A DNA stretch of 64,000 nt, taken from assembly GCF_021155775.2 (NCBI RefSeq), contig NC_060232.1, forward strand, positions 10,638,251 through 10,702,250. The letters are read 5' to 3'. Under the pieces are notes generated by a model. That model saw only the letters and a list, made by a program, of their open reading frames with translations, was not told where the DNA came from and searched no databases. Shown in pieces: positions 1-13,302 of the stretch (the first letter of the stretch is position 1; the number at the start of each line of letters is the position of its first letter). Source of the stretch: Neodiprion pinetum (Eukaryota; Arthropoda; Insecta; Hymenoptera; Diprionidae). The position numbers were made by a program, and so were the translations under genes.

Positions 1-3000
1 TTAATTTCGACGTATCAAAAATCCGGAGTACAAATGCTCGTTAGGACATTTCGAGTTCTAGAGCAATTAAATCCGCGTGGAACGGAATTTATTTCGCCGA
101 CCACCGCCATCAAGGGGACACAGCCGCGTTAATTATTCGTTTGATTATTTACGCGACTACCGGTGGTGCGTTGGAGAAGAGGAAATTGTTTCGTCCGTAC
201 TAGACTGCCTACCACTACAATTTCACCCCCCGATTATCCCGTGTACGCACCCGACCACATCACCTACAGGATGATTCCCACCTGGCAAATTCTAGCGTGA
301 AATCTCACTCTGGATACACGATGTAGTAAAATGGGGCATCACGTGTTAACTATAACGTAAACGATTGAACGTTAACATTTTTTTATTTTTCGACGAGAAA
401 TTTCTCAACGACGGTACAACTCCTAAAAGCCTATGAAAAATCGTATTCGTGGTTTCTTGAAACCAATAATTGGGACATTTCTGATATGATTTTAAAATTC
501 ATATGCCGAAGGGGAATTGTTGTAGTAAAATTAAAAAATGTTTCGAGACGTTCCTGGAGGTTGTTTTATCGCAGGAAAAATCCCCGCGAAAAATAAAATA
601 TTTAATGGTCAATCGCTGATTCGGAATCAGTTGGTATGGAACAATTCGTACGATCGTATCTCCATTGTGCAAGCAGGAGCGGAGAACGGATACCAAATTT
701 CCGAAAAATTGTCTGCGAAACTTGATGCTGAATAGACGTGACGTCCCCTCTCCCTGATTTTAAATTAGGCGGAAATTTTACCAAGGGCTGATGCCTGCTC
801 GTCGTTAATAAGACGAACTCCCTGCTCGACAATCATGCTGACGAAAAGAAAGAAACGAAAATATGATTCATGCATATGTAATATGTGTATGAATATATAC
901 CTTGTTGAATTACGATATCTCCGAAAATATCCTCGAGTTTTGTGCATTCTTTCTGCCCTAACGTGCTCGATTGATATTTTACAATCCATTATAAGGAAAA
1001 CCAATAAATGATTACGCAGTGAATTGGAAAGCCATCACAATCGAGGATAATTGACAGTGAAAGACCGATATTGAATCAAGGTTTCGTTTTTATACCAAAT
1101 TGTACCTTGAAGCGAATCTTCCGCAGTTCAAACGATGAATATTTCCTGCAATTATAAAAACGATTCCCTGATATTAATATGACTTCCATACCTACCAATT
1201 ACGGATTTTACATCATTCCTATTCACCCGATAAAAATTTAATTTTAACGTCTTGCCATATTTTTCACTAAGCTCAAATGGAATGCAATGTCATTGATTTT
1301 TCTAGTCAATCTTAAAATAATTCATCACCCTGCATCAAATTTCCAAAATTTTCGCTGATCGGTTAAGACCAATAAACGATTACACGGTAAAATTAAATGG
1401 CTGAACACTTAAGGATGATTGATAATGAGAAAAACGATATCGAAGATTTGATTACGTCAAATTTTGCTTTACCTGCCATACTTCCAATTTTGACAAAGCG
1501 GAATTCATCTTCTACAGACCAAATGAGGAATTCTTTACAATCAACATCACCCAAGTCTTGCATTTCCGTATTTGTCGTGACCAATTCAACTGTCCCCCCA
1601 AATCTTTTACCCGCAATAATCTTAAATTACACGCATTGACTATAGTATTTTTTGGTCAAACAATAAGCTTAAAGCAAAAATTGTAATGCTTACTGAAATG
1701 TTGGAAATGTGGGCAAAGGAATAGACGACAATTTCAATTCTTTGTATCAAATAATAATAATCCCGCTATGTTTCCGACGCACATTTCTGACCATCCTTCA
1801 TTATCTCAACGACTCCGTTCGCAGTGATAAAAATGATCAAAATTGATCACGGCACAGTGGACTTTGCCCGAAAGCACATATACAACCAGCTCGTCAGCTA
1901 TGAATATGGCGTGACTGACAAGCCTTGGGCGCGCCTCGGCCGCCCCGCCTTGCTCGTTGATTTATCGTCCCTCACTGCTTATAGATCGTGAGCTCCCGGT
2001 TATGCCATTATCATCGCGTTTCACTCTTTGAGCGGGCTGGATAAGATCGGGTGTCCGGGGAAGGAAGACGATCATTTCTTGAACCGGAACTCGGTTATTA
2101 CCGTACGCAGATATAAATTGATGCCAAAATTCTCGACAAATTCTACATCGGAGGTCAAGCATCCTCTGTTAGATCTCATCAAGAGATTCCATAAATAACA
2201 AAAACAATGACGTTTTCTCATTTCCATTAACAATTTTTCATTCCCTTCCGATATAGCTTACACATCGATTCTTCGATCACTACCCGACTCTCCAAGTATG
2301 ATGGGAAAAACTTCCCACTACACCAACAGATTCGTGCACCAAAAAATTCTATTTGTTTGTAAGTTCCACGGTATGGAGGCTATACCTCGTTAAACGACGG
2401 TGTAAGACTACGCTAAGGGATTAATGAACTCGTTGCTGAGGAGTCGAGAGGATAATATAAGACGGCAACAACTCTTGGTCGAGTGGCGCGTCGACGTCTT
2501 GTTTATTCACCTGTAACTTATGGCTAGCTCATGGGGGAGGAAGAGATTCTTCCCAGAGCAGGCGAGCGTAAGACGCCCGGAGAGAGAAGGAGAGAGGTTA
2601 CAATTTTCCGCTCCCTGGGCTTTTCTTCAACCCAGATGTCGCGGCGCGTGGGTGGGAAGAAGACCACGGGTGTAATCTCTGCCAGGTAGAAGGACACCCA
2701 CACACCCTTGGAACGCGGCTCTTGGAGCATATACCACGAATCTTGCTCGAGGCTGCAGAACGTGATGCACCGAGCCTTACCTACCCCAGCCAGCTTCGAG
2801 GATGCCTCGGGGACATCTTAGCGCGTCCTGCAGGAACAAGCAATTCGTTCTTCACGGGAAACAAAAGAAAAACCAGCTTCCATCCTCGAGCCGGAATATA
2901 TGGTACGGTGATACCGACCTCCTTCATTTCCCATTCACGTCCCCATATCTAATTCGTGACTTGCATACCCTTTTTTCACTCCTAGTTTCCACGGAGCCTG

Positions 3001-6000
3001 AGATGAGACGTTTCATCTCCATCGCGGATAAATGGCAATAGACAAGAAGAGTGTGCAGCGATTGTATTTGGATTTTTTGCACGAGCGCTGCAGTGGCGGC
3101 ACATTTCGCCATAGAAGCTCTTCGGGTTGGGAGATTGAGAAGAATTTAATGCGACGAACATAACCCGACGTTGTACGTGGATTTCATAGCCAAGAAAATC
3201 GGGCGCCTTTTTTACCGCCACTGATCATTCGCAATCCCCGTGGTTTCGATCTGGGGTTCGTGACTGAAGGTCATTCCGAAGGAAAATACTCGAGCTTCGA
3301 ATTGCAGGAGAGAAAAGAGAACCCACCAAAAGGCTAACGAGTTCACACTGGAAAAAAGAGTAAAGAAAAAAAAAGAACACTAGCGCCATAAGAAAAGAAG
3401 GGAATGGTGTGGAGAAAAACGGTTGTATCCCTACTCGGAACCGAAGAACTTCTCTGTTCACCTGCCGGTCACCGCGAATAGAGGAAACAGCTCGCTGACC
3501 GTCGGACACATGTAATCGAAAATCGTCTCATCGACCAGCAGAGTAATCGTGGGGACGACACTCTTTCGAGTTTATTGCAAACGTAAAGGAGTCAGGCGAG
3601 ATCCTGATTGTGAGTGAAGGGGGACAATGCTTACCTACTCTCTATTCATTATTCCCTCCAAGGAATGGAATTTCAGAAGATTTCTGCGATTCGATGAATA
3701 TTAAGGCATTGTTTCAGATGTCGGATGAATCGTATTTGGTAAAAAACAAGTTTAGTATTACTTCAAAATGGCCGCTTATAAGAAATACCAATCTCCTGCA
3801 GAAAATATGTAGATACTTCGATATTACCACGCTGGAACGAGTAAGTGTTTCTAATTAACAGAGCCATCAACTGAAAGAACGTTTTCAACCTGAATGGTCC
3901 AAGTTCCAAATGGTTCAAATATCCGAATGGTCAATACACTTGCAATGGCTCTAGTTAAGCAAAATCATACCTATGTGTACCATTTTAACTTTGATATTAA
4001 CCGTTTAGCAGTTTGAAATTTATCCAAGAAAGAACGACCATCCTTAATGATGAATTTGAATATGTATCCACAGCGGTAAAATTTGAGTCTTCATAATTGG
4101 TCAAGCGGAGTTGCGGTAAGAAGCTAATTTTTCATCATGACGAATACGTGCCGTTTATTTTCCGCTTGCGTACTGTAAAAGTATTTATGGATGGATAGAG
4201 GGTGTTCGCCAGGGCGTAGTTTTGTTAGCATTGACCGCGCCCATGCAGTTCACATACGCCCTTCATTCCAATCAGCTTTAACGCGTTCCGGAAGCATTAT
4301 CCTTTGTCTGTCAGCACGTCTCCAGCACAGACAGCAAAGTAAGCAGAATACCATGGCCAGACTTGCCAACCTTCTTCGCCCACTCGTCCCTTTCCTTTTC
4401 CTCGTTCGACGCGGCCCTCTAATCTCGTGCCCTTCAAACCGTTTGTCGAAATAAAAACACCGAGCTCGTACAGCAGCTGCGTGTACTTTATATTACCTCA
4501 CAATATGCTGGTGGTTTGGATCGATTCGAAGTACAGTAAAGTCTGCTCAACTTCCTGCGCTCGCCCTTCTACGGGAATCCTTAAATGAGGGACAAGCCAA
4601 TCATAGAGAATGTTTTGGGAAGATCACCATTAATTGGAGTAGATGGAGGCTCCTCGTCTTTTTTGTTCCTGCAGATACCGTCAGTGTTTCACCGTTTCAG
4701 TTCTCACGATAACACCCAAGTTATTCGACAAATGACGGACAACCAATCCGAATTTGAGCTCCCCCACTTTTATAGGTATCTAAATCCCCCTGAAGGAACG
4801 AAGTCGAAACGAAAAGTTATCCTGCGAGAATATAAGCAGAGGACACGGTGCATCCATCGCCTCCTTTACGCGGTTGAGGAAAGGGGGAAGCGCAAGGTAT
4901 TCCATCATTTGGTGTAACAGTTTAAAAGCTTTCATGCGCCGAGAGTCTCGTCGCGTCGTTGGCGGGTGAGTAAAGTATTGGCATTTTGTGCCGTGCAGAA
5001 ATATCTGCCCAAGATAGGAAGGAGCTGTCTTCGGTTGAATCGCATCCTCTCGCCCCCCCACCTCCTCCTCCTTCTCCTCCTCCTCCTCCTCTTCCTTCTG
5101 CTACAAGATTCATACTCGTGGCTCTTGAATACCGCGTTTCTTTAAGTCCCAGACGGAAGATGAGACCAAGAAGAAATCGAGACAGAGAAAGAAGAAGAGA
5201 GAGAGAAAGATGAGTAAGAGTAGGAAAAGGAAAAAAGATGGAATGAAAGAAGAACCTCGAGGATTTGGTGGCTATCGGAGAAACGATTACCCCGGTATTG
5301 CAGCGAATAGGCGCGAGAAGATTAGGGGGTGACTTAACCATCTCAAGGGAGAAAATCTACCTCACTTTTCACAGATATAATATTTCTGCTGCAGGCTCTT
5401 GAATTATGTAATTTAGGTAATCGACGTTTTATTGTGTGATTTGATTATACACGTCAAGATATCTTGATATATTCAGATATAATTTTCAATTCGCATTTTA
5501 TACCTGCTTGGTACGGGTTTTATTATAAAGTGCTGTAAGTGTTTCGGCTTCTCTTTACAATCAGATTGATACTAACAACTGTTGCGAAATAAGAAGCAAG
5601 TTAAAAGAAGCTGCGAAAAAGAAGCAAAGATCACAACGTACGGTAATAACTATTGGAAATATTCCTACACAACTATCGTCGAAACGAAAAGTGACTTATC
5701 TCGTAACTCTTCGAGAATATGTCGGTTATGCAGCGAGTTATTAAATAATAGAATAGAATCGTCGAAACTGATCTTCTGAAATTTCTTATTCACATTAAAC
5801 AAATTTTAAAACAACGAGGAGATTTTCTGTTGATTGATTCAATTGAAATCTATTCATTCCCTGGGTTTCGCCACTCGACCAACGGTGTCTCTAAAACTCA
5901 CACTTATTTGTCGTTCAGAGTCGAAAGGCACAGAAAATTCCAATCGACAGATATAATACATATTGATGAACTTATTATTGCTATCGTTATCGAGCTCATA

Positions 6001-8685
6001 AGATTGGCACCTGATCAGGCAAGGTTGAAATTGGTAGAACACCTAATCGATGCTCCCCCTTACTTAAAAAGCCAGTTCAAGAAGTCCAAGTCTCACGTTT
6101 TAATCCAATCATCAATCCCTCTACATTGGTTTCAAATAAACTTGTTCAACGTGCAATTGATCGTTCAAGTTGCTTCTCCAGTGGTCGCCGACAGTCGTAG
6201 TCAATGAAGAGATTCGAGTGAAATGACGTGGGCGATTATTTGATGGATGTAAATCAAAGGAAAGAAGGAAAAAGCAGTAGCGTCAGAGTATGAAATCCCC
6301 GTTTCCAACGATGGTACCTGCAACGTATCCATCAATGCCTCGACATTCCCGTTGCGCCTGTTTTACACGTCTGTCGTTTTATTCTGGTTAGGTATGTATG
6401 CATGTCACACGAACACGGGTCAGTTCGAAATCCTGTACTCTCACAGCCCATTAGAGTCTGTACTCGTGGCACATACCCGTGTCATATTTCGTCGCGCCAC
6501 ACCGGCATTTATTTCAAAACCAATATGTGCACGTACATCGCGATGCGAAAACAAATGGGAAATACGTCTTTTCACGTTGACGTTTCCATATGAATTAAAA
6601 AGATAAAAAAAAAAAAAAGAGTTCCACAGATTATTGCGCCATTCGTTGATTCTCAATGTGCTGTGTTTTTCCAGCTTTTTACTCGCGAATGAAACTCAAA
6701 GTTTCGCGAGTTTTTAAGATACTTATTTCTTTACCATTCTCATTTCAATCGTTGGTTAAATATTCCTGCTGAATGCTTAACCACTTGTCAAGAAAATTGG
6801 TTTTTATGAATGATGAAGACGATATTCAAAATGGTATAATTATTATTAAATTGTTATTGAAAACAAATGAAACGCACGACCAACTGCGAGAGACGTTTCA
6901 CGATATTAGAGTCTTTGTACGGGGTCTTACTTCGAATCGTTGGTTATTGGAAAGGTCAATTTTGACTGGCTAACAATAAGATCAGCGAAATGAAGAGTGA
7001 CGTTAATTGGACGAGAGCTCGTCCAAAAGCGATTTTTCATTCAGCCTTTTCCGAGTCTGGCTCTGTATCGTGTACCAGCAGGCTGCGAGAGGAGGTAAAA
7101 AACCCATCCACGATTAAAAAACACAGTCACGTCATCGTCTGTGTAACCAACGAGAAGCGGAGAAATACGAACGTCGAAAAAAAAAAGTTTAGGAAAAGCA
7201 CGCAGAAAGAAAGCAGACAAAAAGCGAGGGAATCATTTAAAAAAAGGAAAGGAAAAACAAGCAAGCGAACTCTTTTTGCGATGAAAACCGGCTCCTTTGT
7301 ATTAATAGTCTAGTCTACCAAGGAGACTATTAATTAAAAACCTGAGCAGCCTTTTTCTCGTCTCGGCCACGTGACACTTTCAAATTAATTTCAACTCAAA
7401 GAGACGCTGTGTCGAAAATGAAGAGGAAAAGACGAATTTTAATGAACTATGAAAAAAAAACGCAGTAGAATTTCACCCTAAAAAAGGTTGACGAACTCGT
7501 TGTCTCTTTCTTTTTTCAATATCTTTATTCTTCAAATGCAACTACCAAAATTGAACCTGTATAATGAATCGCGGCGACATAACGGATGCGAGGGAAATTT
7601 ATCGACGAGAAGAACTGTTTCTCTTCTTCTTGTTCACCGATTCAAACGGTCTGTTTTATGAATTTTTCATTCAAAATCGTCTTGACCCTGACGGGTAGCA
7701 TCGTGATGGTAGTTTATATGTAAATGGATCGTTTGTCTCGCTCTGGCGTAGCAAGCTAAGGGATTTCGGATCTGGCCAACGTCCAGAAGAGGGAAACTAA
7801 TGGAAACTATTGCACTCAGGTGGATAGCGAAGTGGCCGATTGATGGTAAACGGATCTGAAAAGCTTTGTTTCACCCTTGAGTAGTATTGGAGGATTCTCT
7901 ACGTAGTTACGAATCCACGTCTGTGTTATAGTCCGGTACAATTTCATTTCATTTCAATGGAACGTTTATCGTGTGTTTATCTTCCGCTGCATTGTTGCCT
8001 TCTTCCAATAAAGAAGACAGCAGCAGAAAAGGAGATCATTTGACCGAACGAAATCACCGATTTCTATACTGTCTTCTCCTGCAAACCTTGGAGAAGGATT
8101 TCCTTCTTTTTCCCTTCGATCGTTTTCTTTTCCGTACAGAATTAGATGAAAGTGGAGTATTGAAGAATATTACAGCAATGGTCGCTAGTTCAAGTGTCGT
8201 TTTAAAACTTTTATACCGATTTCGAGTACATTGGTATGACAATTAGATAAACCTGCAGGTACTTCGAAAGTTAACATCTCCGATAAAAAGTTTTAGAAAC
8301 TTTGTAGAAAAACCACTTCTGGACATTTATAATGTAACGTTCTCGTATCGGAAAAAAAAAAACTTGACAAATAAACTTGTTTCTCACAAAGTGCCAAGTT
8401 GTCGTTGACAATTCGTTGAAATAACTACAGCGAGAAATTAAAAAAATTTGGTTATCCTCCGAAACTGTACGCTCGCCATTTGAGAACTCGATCGTGGACG
8501 AAATTTAGAAGAAGCTTTGACGCCAGGTGATCCTTGACGTTGATCCTCGTCGTCCGTTAAAAATTGACAACGGTCGTTTTACACGCGACGATGATCCGAG
8601 AGGAGCATAGGATAAAAGGATCTATCGTTTAGGGATTACCTAATATTCGAAAAGACACGTAACGGCTCAAGTGTTCCGGTCTAAG
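1..8685. other. No recognisable gene; AT-rich DNA with GC-richer patches
   Basis: Open frames here are short and low-complexity or lack credible starts. GC-richer patches occur at about 1860-2160 (containing GGGCGCGCC and GGCCGCCCCGCC) and 2400-3240. Apart from the pyrimidine/purine tracts at 5041-5240 I see no repeat unit shared with the rest of the window. Confidence 0.6.
5041..5240 (+). repeat. Polypyrimidine (CTC)n tract followed by a polypurine (GAGA) tract
   Basis: 5055-5100 is almost pure pyrimidine with CCT/CTC units; 5151-5240 is almost pure purine (GAGAAAGAAGAAGAGAG units). Such strand-asymmetric tracts can form triplex DNA. The opposing open frames they create are low-complexity (proline runs on one strand, glycine runs on the other) and are not genes. 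Confidence 0.8.
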
Positions 8686-8862
8686 ATGGACGGGATAATA
8701 CCAAACGTGACTGATATTATGTTCCCCCTGGAGGAACCGACCGGTCGGGCAACAACCATGAAGGATGAGAACGGTGACGTCATTTATGGCATTTCGAACG
8801 CTGGTCGCGTGCGACACCGTTCGTTCTACGAGCCGTATTACGTCCCCCCCCCCTTTTCCTAG
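8686..8862 (+). CDS. Short protein-like open frame, 58 codons, unrecognised
   Basis: ATG with A at -3 and G at +4, followed by a balanced, protein-like sequence including PNVTDIMFPLEEPTGR, MKDENGDVIYGIS and RHRSFYEPYYVPPP, then TAG. The frame is also open upstream to 8644, so it could be the last exon of a longer gene. No good splice donor lies before the stop. It runs directly into a C-rich tract (8844-8930). No family is recognised. Confidence 0.27.
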   Translation: MDGIIPNVTDIMFPLEEPTGRATTMKDENGDVIYGISNAGRVRHRSFYEPYYVPPPFS

Positions 8863-8930
8863 CCGACGGCATCTTCCTCGACCCCCCGACGGTGACCCAA
8901 CCCCAACCCCCAACCCCCAATCCCAAGCCC
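8844..8930 (+). repeat. C-rich tract: C10 run and (CCCCAA)-like array
   Basis: A run of ten C at 8844-8853 is followed at 8896-8930 by six C-runs separated by AA or AAT (CCCAACCCCAACCCCCAA...). The complementary strand carries six G-runs and could form a G-quadruplex; this strand could form an i-motif. The resemblance to a (CCCCAA)n ciliate telomere is coincidental at this length. Confidence 0.8.
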
Positions 8931-11900
8931 AGTTACCTTGGCCAATATTTCATGTCACAGGAGCCGGGATAAATATGAAGAAGATACCCTTAGCTTGACA
9001 GATTTACGGCAGAATGGTGAGCTGCACAAATTAGTATTAACTTCGCGCCCCGTTGTTGTGTGTATAGTCTTATACTACGGGTTCAGGATATGTGATACGC
9101 CGAACGGTTTCACCTCATCACGAGCCAAGACAAATTCGTGCGTGAAATTGCAGAAAGAGCCGGTAAAACGATGCGAATTTTTTATTTTTGTTATTTTGTT
9201 GTTTTTTTTTTCTTTGCTCGCACAATCTTCACCTTTGAGAAAGAAACGGTAACGCTTCGCCGCAGGTCACTGATCGAACTTGTGCGTCAAAGCCGTAGTA
9301 GGAACGATTTATTGTTCGATTCGAGTTGATTTAGTCGTAGTATGAAAGAACAAAAAAAAAAAAAAACGATATTTTTGAGTGACTTTACATCGCAAGTCGT
9401 CCGTCTGTTGGGAGTGAATTATGCACAATCACGAAAATTTAACCATTGCATTGAGATTTTTGAGATTTTGATTTCAGATATCAAAATTTTTAAACTTAAA
9501 CCCAATTTATAAAGCTGGGCCGGCCTTGACTTTTATGCTTTTTTGAGCTTTTTAAAGAATAAAATTGTACAAAAATATGAGGAAGAGTCAGTTTTGCTAC
9601 GAGTTATTGCTCGAACATTTTCGAATATACATTTCAAGACGAGATTTTTAACCCACAAGATATCGTCAGTTTAAGTATTTTTGAAAAACCTCACAATTGC
9701 ATCCTCGGACACATTCATGCACATTGTTTTCAAAGTTGTCGCGGTAGCATGAAAAAACAAAGGTTAGCAACACGAATTCTAACTTGGTTAGGAAACGTTT
9801 CACTGTTAGCTAAATCAAACTTGCAAAATGCTTTCATGTTTCTAAATTAGAACATTTTCATCCTTCGAGAAATGCAAGTGCTAATGAATTTCCATAATTC
9901 CCATTCATAAAAATTAACTAACGATCAATACCAACCCCTTCAAACCATTCAATGATATCAACCCGCGCAAAACCGAAGGACGAGTTCATTCATAACCTCG
10001 ACTCAAATCGACACGAGATCCTGAATGAAGTTTTCAACTTTATACAGAGTTTTGTTTTTCAAGTTTTGCAAGAGAATGTATTTAGCGCGGAAATCGGCGC
10101 ACCGGAAATTATACCATTGGGTTGAATAGAGTTCTAAATGTACCCGATATACGCGAAGACTGGGCGTGTATATGATACCTACGTATACACACATATACAT
10201 GTAGAGAGGAACTCGTTTAATTAAAAATATTAATACCCAAGGCATTGGCTCCCCGTTTCATGGTCCCCACGCTCGTATTCCTTGGGGAATTAACACCAGC
10301 TGCTGGCGTTTCGCGTTCACTTTCGTTTCGTCGAGTTTTCAAGTCAAGCTTAATTAGCTGCGACAGCTATTATAATTAACGAAATACTCGTTATTATTCA
10401 AGAAATTACACAACTGTGCGTACGCGTATTTGCACAGTTTTGTACCGATTATCCTGACTCCGCGAAAAGGAATTAAGTCCCGAATTTAAATACCCTCGTG
10501 AACTGTCACCAGACTCGATTATCGCCGACGATTATCGTATCAACCGAACGAAACTGAACTCGCGTGCATTTCTGTTCAGACAAGTCGAATTACTCAGCGA
10601 TTAGTCAGCGCCTTCCTTGTTGTTGCTGTATATAATTAGAGACAAATCGGCGTTGTTTAACAGCGAAATTCAATTCCGCAACAGAGCGCGAAAATGATTA
10701 TTATGCTAATACATATAATATATCTGAAAAAGTGCATTCGTGAAACCAATAAAGTGTAAACGAGTAGCGATGAAATGGATTGTTGATTTTTATGTGGCTC
10801 CAATTTATGGCACTGAATAATTATAAGCCATGAAATTGAAATTTCCATTAGGCTACTTCTCCCAAATAGATAACAAATGGCCGGTTGCAAATGTGCTGCT
10901 TATTTGAATACGAATCTACGATTAGGAAGGTTTCAAGACTCGGAATCCTTGACGCCTTCTTGTTAAACAGAAAATTTTTACATCTGGTAAAAGAAATGAA
11001 TAAAATTTACGACTGAAAAAAAGAAATCATCAACGGAAAATTAATTACGCTACGAGTTCCGGGAATAACTTGAGCTGAAGGTGAATTTTCTGAGCAACCG
11101 ATCAGAATTTTCTCAATAGGATTACGAGAAATCGTTCAGAGCACGGAAATGTAACGCGTGAAAAATAGGAAATTAAGAAAAGTCAAACACCGCGATGAAA
11201 TGGATGAATAAAAGGTAAAATTTCTGCAATCAGCGAATGAATTCAATTCCATGACAACCGATGATTAGTTTTTCAAGAATTTTTTAATTTATTTACCTAC
11301 AGAAAGAATAAATCGAAATAGATAAATTATGAATTAGATTGTTATTTCTGTATGTAAACATACGCACGTATGTGTACTGATGTTGTATGTGTAAATTAAC
11401 CATTTCATGCCTATTTCCTTCCGTGAAAATGGATCGAAAGATTCAACCGATGACTGGCAATTTTCCCTCATTTCAACTACTTCGCTATTTTCTTTATCTT
11501 TTTTTCTTTTTCACTTTCCTTTCGTCATCATTTCGACCCAAATTTTTTATTAAGATAAATATCCCGTAATTTCCGCAATCAAAGAGTGGTAGGCAGGCGG
11601 CGTATTTCGCAATTGGCCGAATAACCCTCGAGGCAAAAGTGAGACGAAGAAAGAAAGAGAGAGAGAAAGAAAAAAAAATAATAATAAAATAAATGAAAAT
11701 AACACCGCGCCATAAATCCGGATGAATAATCGATCGTAGTTTGGATACATATATTCGAAGCTGTACACGATGCGCGTAAGAATTCAACGATCAAACTGCA
11801 TAATGATGATGCATTATGTCTTGGTAAAGGAATATTATGCGTACGGCCCTCCGGGTCTCGCTTGCCACTTTTTAAATGAACGAGGCCTTCTCTGCTCTCT

Positions 11901-12200
11901 TATAAATAAAAGAAAAAAAAAAAAAAAAAAAAACTTCGCAGCCCCTGCGCCTAAGTATATACCCGGCATTCGAAAACATCCCAGCTGCAGCATTATGCCT
12001 GAATGACGTTTAATTTCGAATTATCCGTATCTCCGTAATATGTTCGAGAAGATTTTTTTAATTGGCAAATTTTTTCTCGAGAGAAAAAAAAAAAATAACT
12101 CGTCCGGTTGTGAAATTGTAAGAGGGAGGGTGGGGATTCAATATTTCCGTATGCATATATTTAACTGATTGATCACCAAGTTTTGTTATTCGTATATTAT
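8931..12200. other. No recognisable gene
   Basis: AT-rich. A somewhat GC-richer, stop-poor patch at about 10,340-10,640 has several TAATTA/ATTA words, as often seen in insect enhancers, but this is not strong enough to call. There is a poly-A run at about 11,911-11,932. Confidence 0.5.
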
Positions 12201-12621
12201 TTTTTGAAGTGAAATTTTTAGTTCTGGTTACCTTAACTATTTTCATTTTTCACTAAAATCGAAAAATATAGTTCTAGATACAAAATGAAAATTAGTCTTG
12301 TAGCTGTTACCAGAAAGTCTAGTATCCGTTACTATTCTTTCTCATTACGATCACTGTTGCTATATTTTCTCGTAACTGTTGCAAAAATTTAATGCTTGGT
12401 CGACAATAAATTGACGTTAAAGCCTTATTCAATAAAAAAAGTAGAGTAAACCGAACAAACCGATTTTACGTTGCAATTACCAAAAAAGGATCGACAATAG
12501 CGCAAAATGTTGACGCGTACCTCGTTTTTCGTGATTCCAACAATATTCAAACAGTTTTTTCAACGATACCTGTTTTACTGAATTTTTGTAGTTATTAAAA
12601 CAAATGAAATTTTGCTCAGTG
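12201..12621 (-). mobile_element. Dispersed repeat family 1, near-complete copy A (CACTG-ended)
   Basis: Read on the minus strand from 12621 this copy begins CACTGAGCAAAATTTCATTT and aligns along nearly its whole length with the plus-strand copy at 39,401-39,758, including blocks such as AAAACAGGTATCGTT, AATATAGCAACAGTGATCG and GTAACGGATACTAGACTTTC. It carries an extra segment of about 68 bases (around 12450-12517) absent from the other copy. The two ends are short inverted versions of each other (CACTGAG at one end, a decayed CTGAGAGAA-like end at the other), so it is probably a decayed non-autonomous DNA transposon. No transposase is encoded. The last third of a 230-codon minus-strand open frame lies in it and is probably spurious. 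Confidence 0.8.
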
Positions 12622-13128
12622 CGCATCGGTGAGAAAAATTTACTCCCCGTCCAATTCCGACGACTTATATTTTCGTTTTCATAGCTTACGTTATTCACAG
12701 GTAGGAGCCACGCGTTCCTAATTGCAAGCGGGTTAGTCCGCTTGAGACGAAGTCTATAGAAAATCCTCGGCCATTCAGTCGCTGTACGAAGTCTTTCGGA
12801 CCCTTGAACGCGAGTTGCAAAGGGTCGCGATGCCTTCCCTGCTTTACGACTGATATCCTCCTCGAGATAGTGAGACAGACAAGGAGAGCAGCTGGTAATA
12901 AAGGAATAGAAAAAAGGAAGTGCGGAAAGGCAAGAAGTCGGGAAGCTCGCAAGACGAATCGACCTTTTAACCCAACCGTTGTATTTCAGGTACGCGATAC
13001 GCGAGGCGATGGGAAACGAAGGCGAAGAGCGTCGGGAGAAGGCGTGAAATAAAATGCAACAAATTTTGCTCCAACAACTAAAAGCATCTGCGATGAGAAA
13101 AATTTCATTTCTCACGTTTGCAAAGGGA

Positions 13129-13207
13129 GGTGTTGAATTTCCGAATTTGAAAAGTTCCGAAAGTGTCAAATTCCGAATTATTTTACGGCCAAACTTGAAT
13201 TAAGTAT
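13129..13207 (+). repeat. Fold-back repeat family 2, arm fragment
   Basis: GTTGAATTTCCGAATTTGAA through AATTCCGAATTATTT to AAACTTGAATTAAG matches the reverse complement of the right arm of the 50,890-51,494 element (GTTGAAGTTGCGAATTTGAA, AATTCCGAATTATTT, AAACTTGAAGTAAAG). It is flanked on both sides by pieces of repeat family 1. Confidence 0.6.
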
Positions 13208-13208
13208 T

Positions 13209-13302
13209 TCTTTAATCAAGGCCTTAACATTAATTTATTCTTGTACCAACATCAAATTTTTCCAATTACAGTTACGATAAGATATAGTGCGAATGAGCAA
13301 AA
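13209..13302 (+). repeat. Dispersed repeat family 1, internal fragment (copy D), diverged
   Basis: The run from AAGGCCTTAACATTAATTTA to GTGCGAATGAG aligns with the middle of copy B (AAGGCTTTAACATCAATTTA to GATCGTAATGAG). A short family-1 terminus-like GATGAGAAAAATTTCATTT lies upstream at 13093-13111, with a family-2 fragment between the two, suggesting a nested or rearranged insertion. Confidence 0.5.

Noticed and set aside
4922..5341. 139-codon minus-strand open frame
   Set aside because: Dominated by Gly, Leu and Ser runs from the pyrimidine and purine tracts.
8896..8930. Telomere-like (CCCCAA) array
   Set aside because: Only a few irregular units, and the known insect telomere repeat is different (TTAGG type); treated as a simple C-rich tract.
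12477..13169. 230-codon minus-strand open frame, the longest in the window
   Set aside because: Its last third lies inside repeat family 1, the translation is rich in Ser, Arg and Phe with no domain pattern, and the middle is open on both strands, which indicates low stop density.
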